A stretch of 64,000 nt of DNA from Anaerolineales bacterium (GTDB taxonomy: Bacteria; Chloroflexota; Anaerolineae; Anaerolineales; UBA4823), in assembly GCA_003105035.1 (NCBI GenBank), contig PQAL01000006.1, forward strand, positions 1 through 64,000. The letters run 5' to 3'. Position 1 is the stretch's first letter. Each line of letters opens with the position of its first letter. Below the pieces are notes generated by a model. It was given only the letters and a program-made list of their open reading frames with translations. It searched no databases and had not been told where the DNA came from. Shown piece by piece: positions 36,080 to 44,423 of the stretch. A program made the translations under genes and the position numbers.

Positions 36080-37339
36080 TTAGGTGACTGCCTGGCGCTG
36101 AAGTGGGTATTTCAGGTAGCGCTTCTCGGTCACAACCTGGCAAATCCGCTCCACAGCTTCATGGATCTCGTCAAAGCTGGTGTACAACGGGGCAATCCCC
36201 AGACGGATGTTATCGGGCTCGCGAAAATCGGGAATCACCTTCATTTCATCGATCAGGGCCCGGTTAATACGATACCCTTCGGGGTGGCGGATGGAGACGT
36301 GGGAGCCGCGCAAGGTGGGGTTACGTGGGGTGCCAAGCTTGAATCCCAATTGCACTAATCGGGTATCGAATAGCTCGATCAGGTAACTGGTCTGGGCAAT
36401 CGATTTCCGGCGGATGCGCTCAATGCCAGCCTGGAGCACGATATCCAGCGCGGCTTCCATCGCCAGGGTGGATAGGATGGGCGGGCTGCTGACCAGGAAA
36501 CGCCGCATCCCCTGCGCAGGCGTGAAGTCAAGCTCGAAAGCAAACGGCTGGCGCTCAGCGAACCAGCCCCAGATCGGCTGTTGCAGCTCGTCTTGCAGGT
36601 CGCGGCGCACATACAGGAATGCCGGGGCACCCGGCCCCCCGTTGAGATATTTATAGGTACAGCCCACCGACAGGTCCGCTCCCCAGGCATCCAGCTCGAG
36701 CGGAACGGCTCCCACCGCATGGCATATATCCCAGAGCATCAGTGCCCCTGCCTGGTGAGCGAGCCGGGTCACCTGCTCAGCATCGTACATAAAGCCCGAT
36801 TTAAACGCTACATGCGAGAGGCTGACTAAAGCAGTATCCTCATCCACTGCCCCGGCCAGGTCGTCTAACGCAATGGTCATCCCGTCATGCGAGCGTACCA
36901 GCTGTAGCGTGTATCCTTCACCCAGCTGGTTAATGCAGGACTGCAGGATGTACAGGTCGGAGGGGAAATTTAACTCATCGGTGACAATCTTCTTTCGCTC
37001 GGGTAGCCTGGCCAGGGCTGCCATCGCCAGTTTATACAGGTTTATCGAAGTGGTATCTGTGACCACCACCTGCCCGGAGGCTGCCCCGAGTAAGGGGGCG
37101 ATCTTATCGCCGATTCGAGAGGCGGCCGCGTACCAGTTAAGGTTCCAGCCCCGAATGAGACCTTCGCCCCACTCCTGGCTGACCACCTGGGCCAGGCTCT
37201 CAAGGGTTGCTTTTGGCAGCCGGCCAAGCGAATTCCCATCCAGGTAAATTAAATCAGGATCGCTAATGGCGAAAGCATCACGGAATGTGGCTAATTCATC
37301 GATGAAGGAAGCAGGAGAAGTGGAAGGCGAACCAGGCAT
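36080..37339 (-). CDS. kynU: Kynureninase
   Basis: 419 residues, PLP-dependent fold type I. The cofactor lysine is Lys230 in GCTYKYLNGGPG; the preceding block LMLWDICHAVGAVPLEL supplies Asp204 and His207. N-terminal YLDGNSLGRLPKATL and the C-terminal SHVSIRHPEGYRI are also characteristic of KynU. It cleaves kynurenine or 3-hydroxykynurenine to (hydroxy)anthranilate and alanine. No tryptophan dioxygenase or formamidase lies in the window. AGGAG precedes the ATG, and a TATAAT box is about 40 nt upstream. Confidence 0.93.
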   Translation of the reverse strand: MPGSPSTSPASFIDELATFRDAFAISDPDLIYLDGNSLGRLPKATLESLAQVVSQEWGEGLIRGWNLNWYAAASRIGDKIAPLLGAASGQVVVTDTTSINLYKLAMAALARLPERKKIVTDELNFPSDLYILQSCINQLGEGYTLQLVRSHDGMTIALDDLAGAVDEDTALVSLSHVAFKSGFMYDAEQVTRLAHQAGALMLWDICHAVGAVPLELDAWGADLSVGCTYKYLNGGPGAPAFLYVRRDLQDELQQPIWGWFAERQPFAFELDFTPAQGMRRFLVSSPPILSTLAMEAALDIVLQAGIERIRRKSIAQTSYLIELFDTRLVQLGFKLGTPRNPTLRGSHVSIRHPEGYRINRALIDEMKVIPDFREPDNIRLGIAPLYTSFDEIHEAVERICQVVTEKRYLKYPLQRQAVT

Positions 37340-37378
37340 GGCTTACTCCTAAAGGTATGGGCTTCGGATTGCAGTCAT

Positions 37379-37384
37379 ATTATA
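37379..37384 (-). promoter_or_regulatory. -10 box (TATAAT) upstream of kynU
   Basis: TATAAT on the minus strand, about 40 nt before the kynU start. The -35 region is weak. Confidence 0.5.
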
Positions 37385-37498
37385 GCTTCTTCGACATCCA
37401 CATATGCCAGTGTTGATGGAGTGAGGCCAGACTTCGTGGAAAACTGATAGAATCGGGCTGGACAGCAAGACATTCATTTTCCATCCACGAGAGAACCC

Positions 37499-37840
37499 AT
37501 GGAGATATTACTCGCCCTGTATGCTGTTGGGGGCCTGCTCCTGGCAGGTCTATCCGTCCCACTGATCTTCCGTAAGATTCCGCCCAATGGCCTGTACGGT
37601 TTCCGCCTGCCATCAACCATGAATAACCCAGCGCTGTGGTATCAGGTCAACACTTATGCTGGCTGGCGCCTGTTAGTAGTGGGGCTGGGCAGTGCTGTGG
37701 GTTCAATCATCCTGTTTTATACCGTCAATTCAAGCGTAGATGCTTATGCCTTGAGCTGCCTTGGGCTGTTCCTGGCGTTATTCCTTTGGTGCCTGATCAG
37801 CAGCTTCCTGTATGTGCGATCCTGTCAATCCAAGATGTAA
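37499..37840 (+). CDS. SdpI-family membrane protein
   Basis: 113 residues with three transmembrane helices (about 3-22, 55-76 and 82-105). The loop IPPNGLYGFRLPSTMNNPALWYQVN split over residues 25-50, with the GFR, N-P and W motifs, is the SdpI/YhfL signature. SdpI is an immunity and signalling protein for the SdpC toxin in Bacillus, but most family members lack a toxin partner, as here. A TAGAAT box (37448-37453) is a candidate promoter; the ribosome-binding site is weak. Confidence 0.8.
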   Translation: MEILLALYAVGGLLLAGLSVPLIFRKIPPNGLYGFRLPSTMNNPALWYQVNTYAGWRLLVVGLGSAVGSIILFYTVNSSVDAYALSCLGLFLALFLWCLISSFLYVRSCQSKM

Positions 37841-37930
37841 CCACGAAGGCTGATATGCATCAAAAGAACAAGTTCCACAGACAGATAAAGAAAAACTTAA
37901 ATAAGGCTCATTTATGACAGGAGTCTGTAG

Positions 37931-37936
37931 TAGAAT
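37931..37936 (+). promoter_or_regulatory. Candidate -10 box (TAGAAT), near-leaderless
   Basis: TAGAAT ends 8 nt before the ATG at 37945, and no Shine-Dalgarno is present. Transcription would begin at, or one or two bases before, the start codon. Confidence 0.4.
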
Positions 37937-37944
37937 CCTACACT

Positions 37945-38397
37945 ATGACTAAGACTGAATTTCTACTCAATCTTCAAAATGGAAGGAGACAGTGGCACCA
38001 GGTATGGAGGGGTATTGACCTGTTTGGAACCTCCAGCCCGCGCAAACCTGGTGAAATGAGCCTGCGCGATACCCTCTTCCACGTGGCCTGGTACGAGCGC
38101 GAAATGGTGAATATGTGTAAGCTACGTACCCTGGCTGGCTCAGCCTGGTGGGATCTCCCTGTTGACGAACGGAACGCCCTGATCAAAACCGAAGGCCAGA
38201 CCATCTCGCTGCTCCAGGCTTGGCGGGTTGAAGAACAAGCCTTCACCGACCTGCTGGCCCAGCTTCAAACCCTGACGGACGAAGAACTTGAAGACCCCCA
38301 TTGTTTCAAGGATATGCCGGTAGATTGGAAACCCTGGCTGGTAATTGCCAGCAATACTTATGAGCATTATCTCGAGCATTTTTCAAGTATTTATTAA
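37945..38397 (+). CDS. ClbS/DfsB-type four-helix-bundle protein (DinB superfamily)
   Basis: 150 residues predicted as a four-helix bundle. The opening MTKTEFLLNLQNGRRQWHQV and the blocks LRDTLFHVAWYEREMV and NTYEHYLEHF match the ClbS/DfsB family of the DinB superfamily. ClbS hydrolyses and protects against the genotoxin colibactin; most relatives have no assigned role and no colibactin cluster occurs here. His residues in the FHVAWYE and YEHYLEH segments may bind metal. A strong terminator follows. Confidence 0.75.
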   Translation: MTKTEFLLNLQNGRRQWHQVWRGIDLFGTSSPRKPGEMSLRDTLFHVAWYEREMVNMCKLRTLAGSAWWDLPVDERNALIKTEGQTISLLQAWRVEEQAFTDLLAQLQTLTDEELEDPHCFKDMPVDWKPWLVIASNTYEHYLEHFSSIY

Positions 38398-38448
38398 ATA
38401 GGCGATCTCTTTAGTATCTCCATCAAATCACCAATCAGAAGAAATCGG

Positions 38449-38483
38449 AACACCCTGGTCACATCAGAGCCAGGGTGTTTTTT
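38449..38483 (+). terminator. Intrinsic terminator
   Basis: AACACCCTGG (38449-38458) pairs perfectly with CCAGGGTGTT (38470-38479), and TTTT follows directly. It ends the ClbS/DinB-like gene. Confidence 0.85.
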
Positions 38484-38569
38484 ATCAATGGGGGGATATT
38501 ACCCACTGTTTGCTATCGCCCGCACTAAGCAGGCAAGGTAGAAATAAAAAAAGGACCAATTGCTGAAAA

Positions 38570-39265
38570 TTAACCATACTTACCGCGCAGCCTCTCTGGT
38601 AAGAGGGTGGCGATATGCTGCATCACGGTAGTGCCCACATACGTATCCAGCTCTCCAGAGGGCAAACCAGGCGGAACCTCCAGCTGGAAGGGGCTGCCAA
38701 AGGCGATCTGGATGGCGCCCGCCTCTTTCCAAACGCCCACCGGGAGAATCACCGGGCATTTATGTGAGATTAGGAGCATGAAACGCCCCACCCCCGCGGG
38801 TAGCTCACCCAGTACACCACCAGGCTGATCGCCCCCCTCCGGGGAGATTCCAATCACCGGGTGTGGATCTCGGTTGGCATAGCGGAGCACTTGCCTGACA
38901 GCTTGGGCTCTCTGTTCAGCTTGATGCGGGTCGGGCGGCATGGCAGGCATGGCGGTAAAACCGAGAAGCCTGGCACCCCGCGGAAATAGCCAGTGGGTGA
39001 ACCCGGTAAGCCAGCCGGAATTGGTCCAACCGGAGGTGACCAACCAGTTAATGTCAACCGGGAAGATGGCACTCACGGTTATCACCATCCACCATATACG
39101 AAAATCTGAGGCGGAATAATGGTTGCAAGTGACGAGCACGCCTTGCCAGTCAGTCTCTCCCTGCATTTTTTGAAGCAAAGGCAGTGCAGCTGATAAGTGA
39201 AATTCCGGTGAGGGGTGCAGGGTGCGGGTGAGCAGACGGGCGATGGGACGGAAGGGGATGTGCAT
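38570..39265 (-). CDS. LPLAT-like acyltransferase
   Basis: 231 residues. The acyltransferase motif NH-x4-D is present as CNHYSASDF (His49, Asp54), and the second block is ISPEGGDQPGG, with a PEG triplet. A hydrophobic stretch lies near residues 60-75. This places it in the lysophospholipid acyltransferase superfamily, though it diverges strongly from PlsC at 18952. The acceptor is unknown. No Shine-Dalgarno precedes the ATG; a TATAAT box shared with the opposite strand ends 17 nt upstream, so the leader would be very short. Confidence 0.75.
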   Translation of the reverse strand: MHIPFRPIARLLTRTLHPSPEFHLSAALPLLQKMQGETDWQGVLVTCNHYSASDFRIWWMVITVSAIFPVDINWLVTSGWTNSGWLTGFTHWLFPRGARLLGFTAMPAMPPDPHQAEQRAQAVRQVLRYANRDPHPVIGISPEGGDQPGGVLGELPAGVGRFMLLISHKCPVILPVGVWKEAGAIQIAFGSPFQLEVPPGLPSGELDTYVGTTVMQHIATLLPERLRGKYG

Positions 39266-39282
39266 AGTGGTGTGGTGAGATG

Positions 39283-39290
39283 ATTATAAT
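39283..39290. promoter_or_regulatory. Symmetric -10 element ATTATAAT serving both strands
   Basis: The octamer ATTATAAT contains TATAAT on the plus strand (39285-39290) and on the minus strand (39288-39283). It sits between the divergent acyltransferase and dCMP deaminase genes, so it could drive both. Confidence 0.5.
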
Positions 39291-39297
39291 AGTATCT

Positions 39298-39348
39298 ATG
39301 CGGGCTTGCAATTCACTGCCAGCCATCTTACAATTAATCACTTGCTGA
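39298..39348 (+). CDS. Possible 16-residue leaderless leader peptide
   Basis: An ATG 7 nt after the plus-strand TATAAT opens a 16-codon frame (MRACNSLPAILQLITC) that ends 27 nt before the dCMP deaminase start. There is no Shine-Dalgarno. It might be translated as a leaderless mini-gene, or be chance. Confidence 0.2.
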   Translation: MRACNSLPAILQLITC

Positions 39349-39375
39349 TATCTAATCTGGTAATGGGAGAGCGGT

Positions 39376-39822
39376 ATGCGACCTGAATGGGATATCTACT
39401 TTATGAAAATTGCGCATGTGGTGGCCCTGCGCAGTACCTGTGACCGGGCATTCGTCGGCACGGTGATGGTGCTGGAGAAACGCATCCTGACTACTGGCTT
39501 TAATGGCAGCCCGGCAGGTTTACCCCACTGCGACGAGACCGGGCACCTGATGGTGGATGGTCACTGTGTACGCACAATTCATGCAGAAGCCAACGCCATC
39601 ATCCAGGCTGCCCTGCACGGGGTGAGCACCAAGGGTGCCACCTGCTATGTGACCCACTTCCCGTGTATCCAATGCGCAAAAATGCTGATCAATGCTGGTG
39701 TCGTCAGGATCGTTTACGACCAGGAATATCGCATCGATGAGAACACGCTGGATTTCTTACGGTTGGCAAATGTAGAGCTGGTACGGGTGAATGGAGAGGA
39801 AATAGATGATCAAGCACCTTAA
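39376..39822 (+). CDS. dCMP/cytidine deaminase family protein (ComEB-like)
   Basis: 148 residues of the zinc-dependent deaminase family. Ligands and catalytic Glu are His69 and Glu71 in TIHAEAN, and Cys97 and Cys100 in PCIQC. The extra Cys/His segment GLPHCDETGH, including HCVRTIHAE, is typical of dCMP deaminases and the ComE operon protein 2. It would convert dCMP to dUMP for thymidylate synthesis. GGGAG precedes the ATG. The 3' end overlaps the aminotransferase gene by 17 nt. Confidence 0.88.
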   Translation: MRPEWDIYFMKIAHVVALRSTCDRAFVGTVMVLEKRILTTGFNGSPAGLPHCDETGHLMVDGHCVRTIHAEANAIIQAALHGVSTKGATCYVTHFPCIQCAKMLINAGVVRIVYDQEYRIDENTLDFLRLANVELVRVNGEEIDDQAP

Positions 39823-40951
39823 GCTATATACCCCCGGACCGGGAGACGTGGATGAAGATGTGCTGGCAAGCCTCTCCACACCGGTCATCCGCCATTACGG
39901 ACCGCAGTGGATGGAAATCTATAACGAAACCAAAGGGCTGCTACAACAGATCTTCAAAACTAAAAATGAGATCTATTTCGTCCCTGGGGCTGCTTCCAGC
40001 CTAATGGATATGGCCATTGGCAGCTTACAGGCAACCGGTGAGAAGATCATCGTTGGAAATAACGGCTTCTTCGGAGAACGCCTGGCGCAAATCGCTAATG
40101 GTTATGGCCTGGAGACCATATTGCTGAATGCCCCGTTGGGAAAACCGCTTGACCCCGATGGTTTGCAAAGATTGCTCAATGCTCACCCTGAGGCGAAGGT
40201 GGTGGCATTGGTGCACCACGAAACCGGCACGACGGTGCTCAACCCGCTGCGCGAGCTTGCCATGGTGGCCAAGCAAGCCGGTAGGGTCGTGGTCGTGGAT
40301 GCAGTCTCCTCATTGGGTGGAACTGACCTGCGTGTGGATGAGTGGGGGATTGACATCTGTGTGACCACACCCAACAAGTGCCTGGAAGCAGTGCCCGGTA
40401 TTGGCTTCATTACGATCTCGCCCGCTGCCTGGCAGCTGGTTGACGCTCATCCCCACAACAACCATGGCTGGTACCTCGACTTGAAGACCTGGCGTTATTA
40501 CGCCACTGAGTGGGGTAGCTGGCATCCCACCCCGGTCACCCTCCCCACCAATGTCATCCTGGGGGCGAGGACCAGCTTACAAAAGATTGTTGAGCAGGGT
40601 CTCGAGACGCACTTTGAGAAGTATCGCCGAGCCAGCCACGCAATCCGTAGCGGCTTGCGCAGCCTGGGTTTCGAGATGTTCGTGGAGGATAGCTTTGCCT
40701 CGCCAATTGTTACTGGCGTGTGCAGGCGAAGTGAATTCGAGCTTGCTGAGATGAGCCAGTGGCTGGTAGCTGAACGGAGTATAGCCATTGGTGGTGGACT
40801 TGGTGAGTTATCGGGCAAGATGTTCCGGGTAGGGCACCTGGGCAAGGCTGCCTCGCGTGAATACCTGGTGGACTTCCTGTTCGCTGTCGAGGAGTTTTTA
40901 CGTATGAAAGGGATCCCTGCTCAAGTCGGTTCTAGCCTGGCAGGCTTATAA
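39806..40951 (+). CDS. Alanine-glyoxylate/serine-pyruvate-type aminotransferase
   Basis: 381 residues, PLP fold type I, class V. The cofactor lysine is Lys191 in TTPNKCLEAVPGIGF; VVVVDAVSSLGG holds the Asp that binds the pyridine nitrogen, and YTPGPGDVDEDVL is the typical opening. Such enzymes transfer amino groups from serine, alanine or phosphonates to glyoxylate or pyruvate. GGAGAGG precedes the ATG, which lies inside the deaminase gene, so the two are coupled. The exact amino donor is not evident. Confidence 0.87.
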   Translation: MIKHLKLYTPGPGDVDEDVLASLSTPVIRHYGPQWMEIYNETKGLLQQIFKTKNEIYFVPGAASSLMDMAIGSLQATGEKIIVGNNGFFGERLAQIANGYGLETILLNAPLGKPLDPDGLQRLLNAHPEAKVVALVHHETGTTVLNPLRELAMVAKQAGRVVVVDAVSSLGGTDLRVDEWGIDICVTTPNKCLEAVPGIGFITISPAAWQLVDAHPHNNHGWYLDLKTWRYYATEWGSWHPTPVTLPTNVILGARTSLQKIVEQGLETHFEKYRRASHAIRSGLRSLGFEMFVEDSFASPIVTGVCRRSEFELAEMSQWLVAERSIAIGGGLGELSGKMFRVGHLGKAASREYLVDFLFAVEEFLRMKGIPAQVGSSLAGL

Positions 40952-41102
40952 ATTTTTCTGGGGAGCTGTACGCTCTTATCGCTGACTTACTGTGAATAGT
41001 GTAAAAACAGTGAATTTGTGACTGTTATTCTTTCCAACACTGATTTCCAGAGAACGCTGAGCTTGTAGAAGTCTATCTCAATTATTGGTGAAGGAGATTT
41101 TC

Positions 41103-41819
41103 ATGTCTACTTATACATACACGATTGCCCCGGAGATATTTGAGAAATATCCGGGGTATGCCCGGGGAGTTGTCCTGGCATTCGATGTGCAAAATGGGGC
41201 CTCACCGCAAGAACTGGTCCAAATGCTGCGGGATGCAGAAGCTACGGTGAGATCGAGAATCTCGATCGAGACTGTCTCGGAGTACCCACGCTTCAAAGCC
41301 TGGCGGGAGGCTTACAAGTCATTTGGCGCCAAGCCGAGTGAATTCCGTCCATCTGTGGAAGCCATGGCGCGGCGGGCCTTGCGAGGCGACCAGCTACCCA
41401 GTATCAACGCCCTGGTCGATATCGGCAACATTATCTCACTCCAGCACCTGGTTCCGGTCGGTGGGCACTCCATGGACGACCTGGCTGCGGATATCAGCCT
41501 ACGCCTGGCCACTGGAAATGAGAATTTCGTGCCCTTCGGGTCAACCGAAGTAGAGCACCCATCTGCTGGTGAAGTCATTTTTGCTGAAGGGAACACCGTG
41601 CTCACCCGTCGCTGGACCTGGCGGCAAGCTAATCACACCCTCACCCTACCGGAGACGCGCAGCATTGAAATTAACATCGACCGCCTGCCTCCGGTGGAGA
41701 TGGAGGAGGTGCATGCCATTGCCAGCCAGTTGATGGGATTGGTGGAGGAATTCTGCGGGGGAAAGCTACGTTACGAGATACTGGACGAAAATCACAGCCA
41801 GATGAAACTGGAATTATAA
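41103..41819 (+). CDS. B3/4-domain protein (PheT-like editing domain)
   Basis: 238 residues from the ATG at 41103 with AAGGAG upstream. The B3/4 fold, known from the editing region of phenylalanyl-tRNA synthetase beta, is seen in FKAWREAYKSFGAKPSEFRPSVEA (split, residues ~63-87) and in PSINALVDIGNIISLQHLVPVGGHS. Stand-alone B3/4 proteins may deacylate mischarged tRNA or bind amino acids, but the family is not functionally settled. No synthetase gene is adjacent. Confidence 0.85.
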   Translation: MSTYTYTIAPEIFEKYPGYARGVVLAFDVQNGASPQELVQMLRDAEATVRSRISIETVSEYPRFKAWREAYKSFGAKPSEFRPSVEAMARRALRGDQLPSINALVDIGNIISLQHLVPVGGHSMDDLAADISLRLATGNENFVPFGSTEVEHPSAGEVIFAEGNTVLTRRWTWRQANHTLTLPETRSIEINIDRLPPVEMEEVHAIASQLMGLVEEFCGGKLRYEILDENHSQMKLEL

Positions 41820-41842
41820 AACCTGGCTCAGGAGCGTATGGG

Positions 41843-42487
41843 TCAGTGCTTTTCTCCCTGCATAAGCGAAATGCTTTCCATGAACATGGAGAAACGTTCG
41901 ATCTCAACCACGTTCTGAAATCCAGCCCGCTCCATCATCCCAGGTAATAAGCCGTACACGTTATCAGAAGCGCGCTCCATCCGGCGCAACACCTGCGATG
42001 CCAAACGGGTAGATAAACTATGGGGTTGGCCGATATCAAACAAACAGAATTTACCACCCGGTCTTAAAACCCGGAACACTTCACCCATAGCCAGCTGCTT
42101 TTCATGTGTGTCCAGGTGATGGAAGACCAGGCTGCTCACCACGCGATCAAACATCGCAGTCTGGTAAGGCAGCTGATAGGCCATCCCCTGGTCCAGCTGG
42201 ATGTCAACCTCAGCATGGCTCGCTTTTCGACGGGCGATCTCCAATATCTGCAAGTCAGCATCCAATCCGTACACACTTGCCATGACATGACTTTGCTTGA
42301 TCAGGGTCGTCAGGGAGGCAGTGCCACAACCCAGGTCCAGAACTTTCATTCCTGGCAGGATATCAGCCTGAAGGATGAGCTGGTTGCGGATGACTTCCTC
42401 CCGCATGAACCCTCTGACCAAGGGATCATATAAAGGAGTAAGCCAATGGACGCCCATGGCAGGGATATAGTGTTCAGTCGTGTTCAT
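41843..42487 (-). CDS. Class I SAM-dependent methyltransferase
   Basis: 214 residues with SAM motif I VLDLGCGTASLTTLI (about 49-63), GLDADLQILEIARRK (motif II region), and VVSSLVFHHLD with LRPGGKFCLFDIG. It is a small-molecule methyltransferase of the type often annotated ArsM/UbiE-like, but the Cys residues needed for arsenite methylation are not arranged in the usual way. No clear Shine-Dalgarno precedes the ATG. It lies downstream of the zinc-ribbon protein on the same strand. Confidence 0.78.
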   Translation of the reverse strand: MNTTEHYIPAMGVHWLTPLYDPLVRGFMREEVIRNQLILQADILPGMKVLDLGCGTASLTTLIKQSHVMASVYGLDADLQILEIARRKASHAEVDIQLDQGMAYQLPYQTAMFDRVVSSLVFHHLDTHEKQLAMGEVFRVLRPGGKFCLFDIGQPHSLSTRLASQVLRRMERASDNVYGLLPGMMERAGFQNVVEIERFSMFMESISLMQGEKH

Positions 42488-42559
42488 ATGCTATTGGATG
42501 CCGGTCCATCACCGACGTTACGCCTTGCGCGGCAAAATTCTAGTAGTAGCCTATGAAAT

Positions 42560-42835
42560 TCATCCGACCGGTGCGCCACACTGCGGGCAGTGACTCCAAT
42601 CAGACTGTAGCCCAGTACCACAGTGCGAACAGTAACGCTCAGCTTTTTGTAAAGGTAATGCCTCCTTTGTTGCCGAATAGTGCTCTGGGATGGGATTCGT
42701 GGCACTGCTCAGGTTTTTCCCCAGGTTTTGAAAGCCGCCAGTAGCCCAACCAATCATAAGGATGATTAACAGCACGGGGACAACCATCACCAACAGCATC
42801 ATCAACCAACCGAAACCAAACATACCGTACATCAT
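42560..42835 (-). CDS. Membrane-anchored zinc-ribbon protein
   Basis: 91 residues: an N-terminal hydrophobic helix (about 6-30, rich in Met, Leu and Val) followed by a linker and a C-terminal C-x2-C...C-x2-C ribbon (RYCSHCGTGLQSDWSHCPQCGAP). Such small SHOCT/zinc-ribbon-like membrane proteins have no assigned function. CAGGAGG precedes the ATG. The methyltransferase gene follows after 72 nt. Confidence 0.7.
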   Translation of the reverse strand: MMYGMFGFGWLMMLLVMVVPVLLIILMIGWATGGFQNLGKNLSSATNPIPEHYSATKEALPLQKAERYCSHCGTGLQSDWSHCPQCGAPVG

Positions 42836-43087
42836 ACGTCACCTCCTGGTTCCGAATACAGTTTACCATTTAGACATCGCGGCATAAGCGCTATATTGCT
42901 TGCTATGATATGCGCCATTAAGCTTAAAAAAGGTGCTGTCCTCAATGGGAAAATAGTGCAGCCAGTATGAAAATACTCGCTCGGAGCATTTACCATGTAA
43001 TCACAGCTCTGGTTTGTAGGTACATATCTTATTGATGCGTATGGTCATTTAGAATCTTCAGAGATTTGTTCCTTTAGAATTATGATT

Positions 43088-43099
43088 AGCAAATTTGCT
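43088..43099. promoter_or_regulatory. Perfect palindrome AGCAAATTTGCT, candidate operator
   Basis: The 12-bp palindrome ends 11 nt before the -35 box of the lipoprotein promoter, a position suited to an activator or repressor. Confidence 0.4.
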
Positions 43100-43110
43100 G
43101 CCATTATCGA

Positions 43111-43138
43111 TTGACTGGTTTCGCTCCCCCTATATAAT
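43111..43138 (+). promoter_or_regulatory. Promoter TTGACT-16-TATAAT
   Basis: TTGACT (43111-43116) and TATAAT (43133-43138) are 16 nt apart. Transcription should start near 43145, about 40 nt before the lipoprotein ATG. Confidence 0.65.
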
Positions 43139-43186
43139 TAAACAACCACCATCGAATTCATAAAAGGCCGTATTAAAAGGTGCTAT

Positions 43187-43912
43187 ATGAAGAACAAACG
43201 CCTGATTTTTCTTTTTTTGTTAAGTATCCCCCTGCTGATAAGTCTGGCATGCCAATTCACTCCAACCCCCACTCCCACTAACCCGCCTGGAATACCCCCA
43301 AGCCAGGTGGGGAAACCAGCAGTCGTGGCAAGCCTACCTGTCAAGCCATCAGTCGCGGCAAGCCCAACTAGCAAGCAGAATTCACCTGCTGGCTTCACGG
43401 AATCGGATTGCTATGCAAGCGGAATCACATTTGACTCGATCACTACTGGCAATAGCGTCGATGAGATATATGACGGTCCTTACATAAACTGCAATTATTC
43501 CACCACTGGAGCTCATGGGCTGTCTGAAACTGCCTACATCAGTATTATTGCCTATAAAGCTGATATGCTAGATGGGTTTTACATGGACTTGAAAGACAAT
43601 CTCAGTGGTTATGTCGACCAATCCAATGAATGGAACGCGCAACCGGATCTCCCAGCGGAGGCGATGGATGTGATCGACATGCTTCGCGATGATAGTGATG
43701 GATATGTATTCATGATAACGAAGGATGCTAACGTACAGGGCTGTAAGCTTGGCAAGGGTTATGGAACAGAAATGGTGAATGGTAAATACCTGGTCCAAAT
43801 CATGTTCAGCTCATGCGAAGGCGATACATCAAGCTATCTGGCTGCATTAGACAGCTTAAAATCCGCTGCTGAAGTGGCGATCTATCGAATTGAGACAGGC
43901 ACGCAGCCTTAG
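43187..43912 (+). CDS. Putative lipoprotein, function unknown
   Basis: 241 residues. The signal peptide ends in a lipobox (LISLAC, Cys23). A Thr/Pro/Lys linker (about 24-68) leads to a globular domain of about 170 residues with four cysteines (in SDCYAS, YINCNYS, QGCKLG and SSCEGD), likely two disulfides. I recognise no family. AAAAGGTGC precedes the ATG. A hairpin with a T-tract lies about 120 nt downstream. Confidence 0.65.
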   Translation: MKNKRLIFLFLLSIPLLISLACQFTPTPTPTNPPGIPPSQVGKPAVVASLPVKPSVAASPTSKQNSPAGFTESDCYASGITFDSITTGNSVDEIYDGPYINCNYSTTGAHGLSETAYISIIAYKADMLDGFYMDLKDNLSGYVDQSNEWNAQPDLPAEAMDVIDMLRDDSDGYVFMITKDANVQGCKLGKGYGTEMVNGKYLVQIMFSSCEGDTSSYLAALDSLKSAAEVAIYRIETGTQP

Positions 43913-44030
43913 CAATTATTAATTGTGGGAAATTTCAACGATAAAGAGAGGGCAGTCCAAAAAGGGCAGGTGGTGGTTGGACAATTGTGGATTTTTCAGG
44001 ATCAGGTCAAGTGGAATGGTACCCAATGAA

Positions 44031-44067
44031 ACGAGCTGTTACAATTTCTTAGGTGACAGCCCGTTTT
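44031..44067 (+). terminator. Probable intrinsic terminator
   Basis: ACGAGCTGTTAC (44031-44042) pairs with GTGACAGCCCGT (44053-44064) with one mismatch and one wobble; TTTT follows. It probably ends transcription of the lipoprotein gene. Confidence 0.6.
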
Positions 44068-44104
44068 ATGGTTTACAACTACTGATGATATGTACAGGGT
44101 TATT

Positions 44105-44281
44105 TCAGGCGGCATGCATTTTGGGTTTATCTGCCTGGCCCGAGACATATTTCTGCGGTTCCTTGTCGAAGGATTTCTTGCAGCCGAGTCCACAGAAATA
44201 GTACGTTTTGCCCTGGTATTCCGATTTTCCGGCAGCATCCTTGGGGTCAACCATCATGCCACATACAGGATCTTTTTCCAT
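44105..44281 (-). CDS. YHS-domain protein
   Basis: 58 residues from the ATG at 44281, with GGAG about 9 nt upstream; an ATG 9 nt further out sits against that site. Core motif DPVCGMMVDPKDA and TYYFCGLGCKKSF define the YHS domain, a small metal-associated module often found near copper-transport ATPases and metal sensors. It lies at the end of the minus-strand redox cluster, 142 nt after the DUF302 gene. Confidence 0.85.
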   Translation of the reverse strand: MEKDPVCGMMVDPKDAAGKSEYQGKTYYFCGLGCKKSFDKEPQKYVSGQADKPKMHAA

Positions 44282-44423
44282 CACAATCATCTCCTTTAAT
44301 AATATATTTTAATATCAGCCGAATAGTTTATCGAATAATTGCACGGTCATGAAACTGGGCCAGTGATTCCGCAGACAGCCAGATGCAGGATTGCAGCTCC
44401 TTCCCGCGCCAGAATTGAACTGT

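Larger units (their letters stand above)
42836..43186. other. Divergent intergenic region with promoter and palindrome
   Basis: 351 bp without a recognisable gene. It contains the 12-bp palindrome AGCAAATTTGCT (43088-43099) and a promoter just downstream of it (43111-43138) for the lipoprotein gene. Confidence 0.5.

Noticed and set aside
36080-37339. kynU as part of a kynurenine pathway operon
   Set aside because: Neighbours are a methyltransferase and an SdpI-like membrane gene; no TDO, formamidase or anthranilate genes are present.
37855-37917. A short basic open frame (20 codons) between the SdpI-like and ClbS-like genes
   Set aside because: No ribosome-binding site, low complexity, and no similarity or conservation that I can see.
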